Shown here piece after piece: positions 13,587 through 22,600 of a stretch of DNA of 41,923 nt. The position numbers and the translations under genes are program-made. The notes below the pieces were generated by a model. It did not search any database. It saw only the letters and a program-made list of their open reading frames with translations, and was not told the DNA's origin. Within the stretch, counting starts at the first letter, position 1. Every line of letters begins with the position of its first letter. This DNA is from a virus: IMG/VR virus record IMGVR_UViG_3300025645_000151, positions 1-41,923 of that record. The stretch is one strand, 5' to 3'.

Positions 13587-16058
13587 TTATCCAAACCTAG
13601 CAGCAGAGAATCTAGATCCACGGTTTACCATTTGAGATGCCATGAATGATGCTTCCTCTTGTGACATTGATACGCTACTAAATGTGTTGTTATTATTAGT
13701 AGTTGATGTAGATGATGGAGCAACTATGTTTGTATTACCATCGGAACCAGATGAGGACATACCTGCTTCATTTCTAGTCGAGCGATCAATCTGACTGGAG
13801 GTGTTCATCGATAGATCTCGTCTTCCTGCTATCCCTTCACCACCAGCAGATCCATTAGAACTACTTAATGATTCACTTATTCTACTCGCTGCTTCCGCCG
13901 TTGCTGGATTGAAAGTTGCTGTAGCGGTATAACCATCACCTGTTGGTTTTACATCTGTAACAACACCTGGCGGGAGAGTGCTTACTCCCATTTTAGACTT
14001 AAGATCCTCTCTGGCTCTGAAACTGGCTTTGCGTTGTGCTGCTATATCCTGACTACTGGACGATGTTCTAGGTGTAGCACTTCCCGTACCTACCATTGGT
14101 CCTGTTTGTGGTGTTGTGGATAGGTTGGAAACATCACCCGAAGACATCATACTTTGTTCATTCGTATTTGGTGATAACTCAGAACTATTGACATTTGCTG
14201 GAGTTATAGATGGAGTTTCTTCTTCGTCTAGGCCAATGATACTACCGAGAACGGGAATCTTTTCTAGCACATTATACACATTTTCTCCACCGACCCAACC
14301 AGCAAGACTACTACCAATATAGTCGCCAAGATATCCACCAGCGAAGGATCCCGCGAGGGTTCCTACTATGGGGACGGGAATCAAAGTACCAAGTGCCGCT
14401 CCTCCTAATGATCCCAAAGCCATACCCAATGCTGCACCTAGAGATTTACCTATCGCTTCTTTTTTCTCTTTAACAGATAGAGATGGATCATTTTTGATAG
14501 TATTAATATCAATAAGAGAAATCAATCCTGAGATAGCAGGACCAATGATTGGTAGTTTTTTACCAATAGCCTTTAGTATTGGTCCTGCTTGCTTTTTAAG
14601 TGCCTTCATCGCAGGTCCAGTTGCTAGATTCTTTGCGGCAGAAATTCCACTACCGACGACATTCTTTGCAGCAGAGAATCCACGACCAACAAAATCTTTT
14701 CCTGTTTTAATCGCACCCTTTGCTCGATCAAACATTCTACCAAAGAACCCTCTTGGTTTCGGTGCTGTGGTAGGCGCTGGGGGAGGAGGTGCCGGCGCAC
14801 CACCTGGCATTGGAGGAGGAGTTGAGGGTGTGCGTGGAGGTGTGACTGAAGGTGTGGGTGTTTTACCCTTACCAAAACCCAAAACACTCTTGACTTTTTC
14901 CTTGATAAAGCCGCTGATGCCCAGGCCGCCGGTGAGGCTGATTCCTAATGCTCCCATAACATTACTAAAGATGGTTCCTATTATTCCACCATCACCATCT
15001 CCACCTTCTCCATCTCCACCAATATCTGGGAGATCTAGACTTCCACCAAGTCCAGCCGAAGCAAGACTTGCAGCCCTTTCACCTTCTAGTTTATTCTCTC
15101 GTTCTTTTGCTTTATCACCACTTTTAACAGAGACAGATTGTGCTATAGTTGTTAGAGATTCAGTTTGAGTTTCCTCTTGCTTATCTTCTAGTTTTTCTTC
15201 TCTTTGTTTCGATTTATCAATCTTGAGACTATCTTCTATGTTGGATAGTGATTTCGTTTGTAACTTTAGTTCTTTCTCGATGACATTTAAAGAGAGACCA
15301 GATGCAGATGAAGGTACAGGCGAAGAACTAGATGCTACACCGCCACTTACAGGACTGACTTCTGGACTATCATTAGATGAAACCAAAGAGGGCGTACTTA
15401 TACCAAGACCAGAGAGTCCTGTTGACTTAGCCTCAAATCCTGCTGCTTGAAGTTGTTCACCAATAGCATTCTGTATAGCCTCATCTGGAGCCCCGCCGGC
15501 GAGTTGATCTAGCAACAACAAAAGTTCTTCTTTTGTTGTAATACCCATTTGAATCAGGGTATCAATCAGAACTTCTGATATATTATCATCACCCTTGTAT
15601 GAGTTTTTTACGGACTGTATTAACTTAGCATATCCTACAGGGTTTTCTTTTTCAGATTCTCTTATTATTTTTAGAAAGTTTTTTCTTTTATTCTGTAGTT
15701 CTTCGTATGCTTTCTTTTGTAGGTTTCTTCTTCTGAAGAACTTAACAACACCTGCGCCTGGTAAATTGCCTGCGATTTCAGCACCTTTTTCTTTGGCAGT
15801 ACCAACGACAACCGAAGTTAAACCTTCTGGTTTTTCTGCACCAAATTCTGTAGCAGCACTTCTAGATTGAACCCCAGTTTTCTTTAGATCTTTAAGACTC
15901 TGTTTATTCAGGTTTTTATTAGCAATACTAGAACCAGTTCTCTGGTCTCTTTGACGTTCCTTAATGAACTTCTGCATCAACTTCTGTGTACGCAGAATTT
16001 CTTTTTCTCGCTTGATTTCTTCAGCAGTTTTAGGTTTTTGTTGTGGTGTCTGTGCCAT
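13587..16058 (-). CDS. Tape-measure-type tail protein (gp29-like), 823 aa
   Basis: The N-terminal third is highly charged and helical (EEIKREKEILRTQKLMQKFI, KKAYEELQNKRKNFLKIIRE), as in tape-measure proteins. A Ser-rich linker and a proline-rich hinge (about residue 415) lead to a hydrophobic, Gly/Ala-rich core (GAALGMALGSLGGAALGTLI) that could insert into the host membrane. The C-terminal part is Ser/Thr/Asn-rich. Tape measures set tail length and aid DNA entry; at the usual 0.15 nm per residue this one would span roughly 120 nm. It follows the frameshift-linked chaperone pair, the conserved order in many phages. AAAGG precedes ATG 16058. T4 gp29 is 590 residues. Confidence 0.75.
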   Translation of the reverse strand: MAQTPQQKPKTAEEIKREKEILRTQKLMQKFIKERQRDQRTGSSIANKNLNKQSLKDLKKTGVQSRSAATEFGAEKPEGLTSVVVGTAKEKGAEIAGNLPGAGVVKFFRRRNLQKKAYEELQNKRKNFLKIIRESEKENPVGYAKLIQSVKNSYKGDDNISEVLIDTLIQMGITTKEELLLLLDQLAGGAPDEAIQNAIGEQLQAAGFEAKSTGLSGLGISTPSLVSSNDSPEVSPVSGGVASSSSPVPSSASGLSLNVIEKELKLQTKSLSNIEDSLKIDKSKQREEKLEDKQEETQTESLTTIAQSVSVKSGDKAKERENKLEGERAASLASAGLGGSLDLPDIGGDGEGGDGDGGIIGTIFSNVMGALGISLTGGLGISGFIKEKVKSVLGFGKGKTPTPSVTPPRTPSTPPPMPGGAPAPPPPAPTTAPKPRGFFGRMFDRAKGAIKTGKDFVGRGFSAAKNVVGSGISAAKNLATGPAMKALKKQAGPILKAIGKKLPIIGPAISGLISLIDINTIKNDPSLSVKEKKEAIGKSLGAALGMALGSLGGAALGTLIPVPIVGTLAGSFAGGYLGDYIGSSLAGWVGGENVYNVLEKIPVLGSIIGLDEEETPSITPANVNSSELSPNTNEQSMMSSGDVSNLSTTPQTGPMVGTGSATPRTSSSSQDIAAQRKASFRAREDLKSKMGVSTLPPGVVTDVKPTGDGYTATATFNPATAEAASRISESLSSSNGSAGGEGIAGRRDLSMNTSSQIDRSTRNEAGMSSSGSDGNTNIVAPSSTSTTNNNNTFSSVSMSQEEASFMASQMVNRGSRFSAARFG

Positions 16059-16060
16059 GT

Positions 16061-16228
16061 TTACCTTTTGTTTTTTGCTTTAATCTTTTCTTCTTCTTTC
16101 AACCAAGCCTGTAACTGATAAATATAGACATCTCTTTCCCACGGTATCCATTTCATTATGTCGTCGTATGAATACTTATAATGGTGCATTAGTTGAAACA
16201 CCAATTTCATGAACCCCTCTAGATTCAT
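16061..16228 (-). CDS. Small chaperone partner (T-like) overlapping the gp26-like gene, 55 aa
   Basis: This ORF starts at ATG 16228 in an ATGA overlap with the preceding stop and ends just before the tape-measure gene. It encodes a compact helical protein with YKYSYDDIMKWIPWERDVYI and a Lys/Glu-rich end (WLKEEEKIKAKNKR). That shape is typical of the T part of tail-assembly chaperones and of small baseplate-hub assembly proteins. Its frame is exactly -1 relative to the upstream gene and is reached by a slip at the T TTT TTC heptamer, so it may exist mainly as a C-terminal extension. No ribosome site is obvious at either ATG (16228 or 16210), which favours coupling or frameshifting. Confidence 0.7.
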   Translation of the reverse strand: MNLEGFMKLVFQLMHHYKYSYDDIMKWIPWERDVYIYQLQAWLKEEEKIKAKNKR

Positions 16229-16935
16229 GTGGGAGACACTAAACCGAAAAAATCATTTAACCCACTGATTTCTATTTTATTGCCATCTACTTCTAATGCG
16301 TGATGTAGTTGAGGTGATTTTTCGGCGTATTTAAGTAATGCCGCAAACTGAGTTTCTGTCATGCTCTCTACAAACTCTACCATCTCTTTATGTGAGAGAT
16401 CTGTGCCGCTAAGAGACTCTTCTTTGATAGTCACTGTGTCTATCATCGACGCTACCATCTTGATGTAAGTATCTTGGTCTTTATTCCAAATTTTTATTTC
16501 ATTTTTGATGACATCATTTAGAGTGAGTTCTCTTAACTTTATAGTGATATTTTCTGTTACACTAAAAGTATTTTTCTTTGGTCCCGTTCTCTTTGGTGCT
16601 TTTATTGTGCGAAGATCTAGATTTACAGGCTTTTTACTTGAGCCATCACTATAGATTAGTTCTAGATTCTCACCAACAGAACGTTCTCGTAGTTTAACAA
16701 AAAGATATTCTGCTTCACCTAAAGATATATTGTCTAGATTCAAATTATCAAAACAAGCAATCAGAATATTTTTGATCGCCCTTATGATATCCAGTTCATT
16801 TCCTTCTTCTGATACTAAGAGTAGATTCTTTTCTTCTTTAACCAGAAAAGGTCTAAAAGATAAATTATCCTCGACTGACGGAACTTTTATACTATAATCA
16901 GGCAGTTCTGACCTTAACATTTCAACTAACTTCAT
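16225..16935 (-). CDS. gp26-like baseplate/tail assembly protein (G-like chaperone), 236 aa
   Basis: Residues about 20-45 (VEDNLSFRPFLVKEEKNLLL) carry the FRPFLVKEEK motif of the T4 base-plate protein family that includes gp26. The rest is helical and acidic, with segments such as EAEYLFVKLRERSVGE and HKEMVEFVESMTETQFAALL. T4 gp26 is a baseplate hub assembly factor of similar size. In this phage it lies directly before a tape-measure gene and overlaps a small ORF, the exact position of the G and GT chaperones of other tailed phages. It therefore probably helps fold or load the tape measure. AAAGGA precedes ATG 16935. Confidence 0.75.
   Translation of the reverse strand: MKLVEMLRSELPDYSIKVPSVEDNLSFRPFLVKEEKNLLLVSEEGNELDIIRAIKNILIACFDNLNLDNISLGEAEYLFVKLRERSVGENLELIYSDGSSKKPVNLDLRTIKAPKRTGPKKNTFSVTENITIKLRELTLNDVIKNEIKIWNKDQDTYIKMVASMIDTVTIKEESLSGTDLSHKEMVEFVESMTETQFAALLKYAEKSPQLHHALEVDGNKIEISGLNDFFGLVSPT
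16246..16252 (-). other. -1 frameshift heptamer T TTT TTC at the end of the gp26-like gene
   Basis: Reading the minus strand, codons GAT TTT TTC form T TTT TTC in the correct phase for X XXY YYZ slippage, six codons before the stop. A -1 slip continues CGG TTT AGT GTC TCC CAC ATG, exactly the frame of the 55-residue ORF. An inverted repeat CATGAA/TTCATG with a ten-base loop lies about 16 bases downstream and could act as a stimulatory hairpin. Confidence 0.65.
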
Positions 16936-16948
16936 TTACCAAATCCTT

Positions 16949-17485
16949 TCATATTATTTCACCATTTATAAACAAATCAAAGTCACGGAACGAGAATGAC
17001 ACATTTCCTGTTTGATATGAGTTGGTTGATGCCATATCAAGTTCAAGCCCATTTATCGATACAGGGAAAACATCTTTTAATTTATAGGTCGTTACACTTG
17101 TCTCGTCTCGACTACTATAGTTTATTTCAATACTACCAACAAAATCATTATAATATCCTGCTCTATCTTCACCGAATATTATCTGATTACTCCATCTTTG
17201 AATGTATTCGTGGACGTTTTGTTGGTACATGTAAGATAGTTCAAAATCACCACTAAACACTTTAGCATATGGAACGTTGTAAACAGGGCCCCATAGAGTT
17301 TTTTCGTCTGTTGCTATTCTTTTGGTTGGAGTAGTGCAACTCAACGCATGAAAATCACCAGCGCCACTGGACAATATTCCTACGGCTGATGGACCAATAA
17401 GACTAATATCAAAAGTATATTTGTCGAAAATCTCTCTAGGAGTTTTCGTAGTAGACTTAACTTTGTTAAAACCTGCTTGTGACAT
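16949..17485 (-). CDS. Tail-tube-fold protein (gp19/gp54 type), 178 aa
   Basis: The size, strand content and features match T4-like tail tube proteins. These include an early DISLIGPSAVGI segment, WGPVYNVPYAKVFSGDFELSY, YIQRWSNQIIF with a following Tyr-rich loop, and a late V-x-F-S-F-x-F strand (NVSFSFRDFDLFI). Proteins of this fold form the tail tube (gp19, 163 residues) or the tube-initiating ring on the baseplate (gp54, 320 residues). The position next to tape-measure and baseplate genes, away from any sheath gene, favours a baseplate-proximal tube or initiator role. GGAG precedes ATG 17485, and a short gap separates it from gp4 upstream. Confidence 0.65.
   Translation of the reverse strand: MSQAGFNKVKSTTKTPREIFDKYTFDISLIGPSAVGILSSGAGDFHALSCTTPTKRIATDEKTLWGPVYNVPYAKVFSGDFELSYMYQQNVHEYIQRWSNQIIFGEDRAGYYNDFVGSIEINYSSRDETSVTTYKLKDVFPVSINGLELDMASTNSYQTGNVSFSFRDFDLFINGEII
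16963..16970 (-). promoter_or_regulatory. Possible late box (TATAAATG) ahead of the gp26-like gene
   Basis: The minus strand has TATAAATG, one mismatch from TATAAATA, about 27 bases before ATG 16935. This is the same spacing as the exact box at 2084-2091. It lies in the last codons of the tube-like gene. Chance occurrence in AT-rich DNA is quite possible. Confidence 0.3.
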
Positions 17486-17510
17486 CAGTTTTCTCCGTAG
17501 TATATATGCC

Positions 17511-17948
17511 CTACTTGGAGAAAATATCCAGTTCTGTGATTACAATAAACTCCCAATCCTTCTTCTCGCAGTATTCTTTTGCTGCTTTCCATTTAGCCAT
17601 ATTTGTTTCGTAGGTCATACACTCGCGGAGGTAGTTCCTAGTCTTCTTTTTAGGTTGCTTTGGTGGTTTGGTTTGCTTCTCTGGTTTCACTTCTACTACG
17701 AGGGTTTTCACTTCTCCGTTTTCATCTGCCTTTTCAACGATAAAGTCTGGATAGTATTTATGATTCTTCCTATCGACAGGAGAGTAGTATGGAACGTATA
17801 GTTCTTCAGAACCCCAACGAATGATTTTTGTGTTTTCATCTAGGAACCTACAAACTCTACGTTCCCACAAAGAACGGCAGATTATATTGTTTGGGTTACC
17901 TATATACTTTTGAGGATTTTGTGGTGAGTATTTTGTTTTATATGCCAT
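17511..17948 (-). CDS. 4: Head completion protein gp4
   Basis: The protein begins MAYKTKYSPQNPQKYIGNPN, followed by SLWERRVCRFLDEN and SEELYVPYYSPVDRKNHKYY, the standard layout of gp4 in T4-like phages. YYPDFIVE and, later, VVEVKPEKQ give the D and E-x-K pair of a PD-(D/E)xK nuclease fold. The length (145 residues) is close to T4 gp4 (150). gp4 is needed to finish packaged heads before tail joining. I chose ATG 17948 because family members begin at MAYK; an upstream ATG at 17990 would add 14 unrelated residues and overlap the divergent plus-strand gene. Confidence 0.85.
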   Translation of the reverse strand: MAYKTKYSPQNPQKYIGNPNNIICRSLWERRVCRFLDENTKIIRWGSEELYVPYYSPVDRKNHKYYPDFIVEKADENGEVKTLVVEVKPEKQTKPPKQPKKKTRNYLRECMTYETNMAKWKAAKEYCEKKDWEFIVITELDIFSK

Positions 17949-17971
17949 ACTAGTATCTATAGGGAAAGTAA

Positions 17972-18679
17972 ATGTCTTACAGTTATCCATCTAATATAGA
18001 ACTTTCAGGTGAACCTTTTCTGGTTATCAATGCCAGGGAATATGCTAGTGCTTTTCAGGTATCGGAAGGCAAGCGAAATCCTGAAATAGAGAGTTATAAA
18101 ATAATCATCCCACAAAATATACAATCTGATGACAACTTTACATATGAACAAACTAGTGTTTTGGGTGCTGCGGCAGTAGCAGAACTGAGTGAAACATTTG
18201 GTAACTTATTGGCTCTTGGAGGGAGGATGCTTGAAGGGTTATCCAGTACTGCAACCAATAATACGTCAAGAGCCCTCGGTGGTTCTATCAACCCCAAAGA
18301 AGAACTTCTATTCAAAACACCTGAGTTGAGAACACATTCATTTACATTTAACATGTTTGCAAGAAGTGAACAAGAAGCAACAGTCATAGCAGAGATCATA
18401 AAAAGTCTTCGAGAAAAGGCTTATCCAACGTTCTATGGTTTGGGGACGGGAAAGTCCTTCTTTGCGTTTCCGCATGAGTTTGAAGTATATCAAGGCTTCG
18501 GAGTTGATAATGCTTTTCCTAAAATTGACGCTGCGTTCTTAACTAGTATATCGACGAACTATGCAGGAAGTGGAAGAGTTTCCTTGACTCCTGATAACTA
18601 CTACCAAGCAATAGAACTGACTCTCACATTCCAAGATATTAGAATCCATACATCAGAAGATATAAATGGTGTTCTCTGA
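17972..18679 (+). CDS. Baseplate tail-tube cap/junction protein (gp48/gp54-like), 235 aa
   Basis: The segment PELRTHSFTFNMFARSEQEA, then IAEIIKSLREKAYPTF, is characteristic of gp48/gp54-type proteins, in which a tube-like beta domain caps the baseplate and starts tail-tube growth. A middle Ala/Gly-rich stretch separates this from a polar N-terminal part. The C terminus again has tube-type strands (FPKIDAAFLTSISTNYAG, then LTLTFQDIRIH). AGGGAAAG precedes ATG 17972. It opens the long plus-strand tail operon, diverges from gp4 with a 23-base gap, and is followed by gp53. Confidence 0.75.
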   Translation: MSYSYPSNIELSGEPFLVINAREYASAFQVSEGKRNPEIESYKIIIPQNIQSDDNFTYEQTSVLGAAAVAELSETFGNLLALGGRMLEGLSSTATNNTSRALGGSINPKEELLFKTPELRTHSFTFNMFARSEQEATVIAEIIKSLREKAYPTFYGLGTGKSFFAFPHEFEVYQGFGVDNAFPKIDAAFLTSISTNYAGSGRVSLTPDNYYQAIELTLTFQDIRIHTSEDINGVL

Positions 18680-18689
18680 GGTAGCATAA

Positions 18690-19628
18690 ATGTTTAATTC
18701 AAGTTTTCCAACAACCACATATACATTTTATCCAAATGGCATAAATGGACCCAGTGCTGATGTCAGAGAAGTAGTTGACATGATGAGGCGCGTTAGATTT
18801 TTAGACAACTTTGGTTCCGTCAGGAACTACAAGTCATATACGGTTAAGACAGGAGAAACACCAGAGGTTGTTTCTACTAAGTTATATGGATCTCCCGACT
18901 GGTATTGGTTGATTATGTTGTTTAATGATCTAACTGATCCGTTTAGAGATTGGCCCAGAAGTGGTTTTGATCAGACTATACCTGCCGTAACAGAAGATAC
19001 AGTTCATTATCTTCCTGGCGGAACAGGTTCGTTTGAAACACTAAATCCATATGATGTTGGTGATCAAATAGTTCGTGTAACCGATTCAGGTGACTATGAT
19101 GAAGATAATCCTTTCTCCTCGGTTATCACTAGAATACGACCCAACTTTTTTGGTATTGATTTAAACATTCCTGCCTCTAGTGGAGTTAGACTAAAGGTAG
19201 GAGATAAGTTTGGTGTAAACAACAATGGTAGTATTGAACATGTAAACACAGTCACTCGTCTAGAAAATCCAATCACAACGGTAGAAAAGTTTGAGGATCG
19301 TTCGGGTGGTGAAGTGCCTCCTTTCGCTTGGAGAAGTGATTTTAGTGTTCTTCTTGATCCTACCGCAGAAGGTGCGCCTTCGAGTGCTTTAAGAACTACT
19401 TTAATATATGAGTGGATTGAGGGAACTGAGGTATTTCAAGAATTCTCACGCTCTGTTACCTATCAGTTTGAGGATAGGTCTGATTCATTAAGAACAATAA
19501 AAGTCTTTCCTGATAATCTTAAAAATGAAGCACTTACTTTAATGACTTCCCTAATTAGTCAAAAGCCATCTGGTGGAAGAACATCAGTAATCCGTTCAGC
19601 AAATCAAAGTAATTTATCGTTATTGTAA
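18690..19628 (+). CDS. 53: Baseplate wedge protein gp53
   Basis: Residues about 25-90 (MMRRVRFLDNFGSVRNYKSY, then TPEVVSTKLYGSPDWYWLIM, LFNDLTDPFRDWP) match the N-terminal half of gp53, including the LysM-like YTVKTGETPEVVS segment. gp53 joins neighbouring wedges into the hexagonal baseplate. The protein is 312 residues against 196 in T4; the extra C-terminal region is strand-rich and ends with a polar tail. GAGG precedes ATG 18690, ten bases after the gp48/54-like stop. Confidence 0.85.
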   Translation: MFNSSFPTTTYTFYPNGINGPSADVREVVDMMRRVRFLDNFGSVRNYKSYTVKTGETPEVVSTKLYGSPDWYWLIMLFNDLTDPFRDWPRSGFDQTIPAVTEDTVHYLPGGTGSFETLNPYDVGDQIVRVTDSGDYDEDNPFSSVITRIRPNFFGIDLNIPASSGVRLKVGDKFGVNNNGSIEHVNTVTRLENPITTVEKFEDRSGGEVPPFAWRSDFSVLLDPTAEGAPSSALRTTLIYEWIEGTEVFQEFSRSVTYQFEDRSDSLRTIKVFPDNLKNEALTLMTSLISQKPSGGRTSVIRSANQSNLSLL

Positions 19629-19640
19629 TCTGGAGTTTTC

Positions 19641-22600
19641 ATGTTAGATCAATCTGCATTTATAGGTGGTGTATCTCAAGTAGAAATAACAACAGATGAT
19701 TTTGAAACATCTGTTGTTGTTGATTTGAATTTAGACTTTGAAGGTCTAGATTTTACTGAAGATATATTCAGCACTTCTATGTCTGGTAGAATTATACTTA
19801 ACAATACCTCTGGTTGGGATGGTACGTTAAAGGGTGTTCAGGGAACAGAATGGATTACACTTTCATTTAGTCCAAAAACCAATAAAAACGGTGAACAAGA
19901 ATTTAAGGGTAGTACTCAACGATTTAAAGTATATAAGGTAAATCAATCAACGGATAGGGTAAACAGATTTACATCCTATATTTTTTACTTTACTACATAT
20001 CAGTTTCTTGTGGATTCTTTAAAGTTTGAAGGTCACTTAAGTAACAAACATATTGGACCAATTTCTACAGAATCAGAATCGGGATCTTTAACAAACCAAG
20101 ACTATGGATTGGTGAATAAGATTTTTGATGTTGCAGGATTTGAACTTGATATTAGTCGAGAAAATACAAATCCCATTGATATAGAATCTACTGGCAACTG
20201 GATCAACTATATCCCATCTTATCTTGATGATAGAAATACTCCTGAATCTACAAGAAGAGGATATTATTTAAACAGAGATGTAGCGGGAATAAACAACAAC
20301 GATGAAAATCAAGATGCTAGACCGAAGAAGGTTTTTGAACTACTAGGTGAACTAGCAGAAAATGCTGTCTCTAAGGAAAACCCAAATGCAGCAAACTTCT
20401 TTGTGTGGCATGATCTTCGCGGATGGCATTTTAGATCAATCGATAGTTATCTCAGAGATAGAAATGAAGAAGTTGATAAAGTTTATACTTATGATATTTC
20501 AAACCCAAATGGAACTGGTGAAGAAACAAGAATTATCGAACTCAATAGTATACAACAAGTTGATTTTATGGACTTGTTAAATAAACAGGCTCTGTCGTCT
20601 AAGGTTGTTTACTACGAGTTGAATCCAGATAATGAGTTTGCGTCTTACTACGCAACACTTCCTGCCAATCTAGGAGGACTTCAAAAAGTCATTGGACCAA
20701 ATGGACTAGACAGTTCACTAGGAAACACTGCTATTGAAACTCAGGCAATCATTGAAGGTTCTATAGAATATGATTACTTGAAAGATAAAGACAAATGGAA
20801 CAGTGTCGAAACTTATCCCTTAATTCGTTCAAGTGAAAAACAGTTTTCAAAATACACTCAACCTAGTTTTCTTGAAGTTCCTCCCGTGTATATGCAGCAA
20901 GGTATAGGAAACTCTAGTTGGTATAACTCAAGTTCCTATGATTTAGATAATACTTGGTATGGTTGGTATAACTCAAGTTACAGAACCGTGAACTCTTTTT
21001 ATCAAACAAATCCAGATGATTTCTTTAGGACAAAGTTTGCAAGACAGATGGATCTACCTGGCGATAAGTTCAGAGTTGTTCATGATAATATCAAGATGCC
21101 TATCATAGATTCTCTCAAGGAATATTATGATGCTGCAATACAGCGTTTGTATTACGAACATAATTTTGTAATCGACAGTGGATTAAACTCACTAGAAACG
21201 GGAGAGGGTACATTAGGTAGAGGCATAGGACAAGGGTTCTGTGAATATTGTAGTAGTAGGGATGAAATGCTCGACCTATATGGATCGCAAACTAGTAGTG
21301 CAGAAAGGAATGCGATTGAAAACTGGGTAAGTGAAAATTCTGAAACTGACAATCCACAAGTTCTGGTAGATCGTATTATACTGGGTGAAGCAAGACCAGA
21401 TAGTCTAGTTCCAGTTTTAGAGGGATTGAATCCAGAGTTTTATGCTAAGTTCGGCACATACATTCCTTGTACAAAATTTGGTACAGATTTTCGATATACT
21501 TTATTCAGTAGTGGTTATGATGATCAGGCCGATATTTTTCCACCAGAAATAGAAGTTGATAACGTACCGAGACTCTCTCCAGAATATATTGGTCAATCAT
21601 ATCCACGTTGTGAAAATCAAGAACCCTTGCTTCCTTACAATGGCGATCCAGTAGATTGTGAAACACTAAAACAAAAATGGAACAACATACCATCTGAATG
21701 TGGCTTGATTACTCAGTACCTTGGAAAAGAATATTGTTCTCCTGCGATTAGAGGTAAGTTTGGAGATCCAATCAACTTCTATAATAATATGTTTTGGAAT
21801 AGTTATTGGCTGAATCCACGTTTTGGTATTCCAAACACAAGAACCTTAACTAGATTCTTTGGTGACTATTGGGGATATAGTAGACGATTTGGTGGATATG
21901 GTAAACAGTTCTTTGAGACTAATATGTTTATCAAAGATTTCAGGACAACTGAAGTTCGTCCCAGTAATAGTGAAGTTATTCCACTCAATTATAGTTCGTA
22001 TGCCTATAACACTTTTTGGTTCTATAACTATGATTATTATGATGGTGGAATAAGTGACCTATACAGTAATACCGAACTTGTTCCTTCCCATTATATTTTT
22101 GCACCAAATTCAAGTCTTGAAGTTACCGAAGTGGTTAATATTCCTAGTAGTTTTGTAAACGCAAAAGGTGAGACAATCCAAGTAGAAGTTGGGCCTGGAT
22201 CAACTAGAACCTTCGAGAGAAGTATAGATGTTTCATATCAAAATAATCCCGAGTATTCGATGCTTAAGACTTGTGCTATTCCTAGATTATGTGGACATGT
22301 GGATGTTGCGGAAGAAACTCTTGATATTCCATATGTGAGTAAAGTCAAACTAGAAAAACCTGAGATCGGAGCAGGGGCGTTTATTGGTTTTGATTTAGTG
22401 GATATACAAGTAGATACTGTCTCTGTTACCTGGCCTGCCTTATATGGTAGAGGTAATCCATATGCATACTCTGCCATAAGTACACTCCCACCCACACTAA
22501 GTGAAGATGGTGTAACAGAGTTTCTTCGTCAGTTCTCTGCTGGTTTGGTTGCTCAGTTTGGTGATGATGATTACTTCAACTCATATTATTGGGGTTATTG

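Noticed and set aside
13131-13649. 172-codon ORF overlapping gp32 in another frame
   Set aside because: gp32 is certain in this region; the overlapping frame is Leu/Ser/Arg-rich and crosses the terminator hairpin.
14368-15168. Long plus-strand ORF of 266 codons opposite the tape-measure gene
   Set aside because: It is a shadow of the Gly/Ala/Pro-rich minus-strand frame, has low-complexity Pro/Leu content and no sensible ribosome site.
17949-17990. Longer start for gp4 at ATG 17990
   Set aside because: It adds 14 residues that do not fit the family and overlaps the start of the divergent plus gene; family members begin at MAYK.
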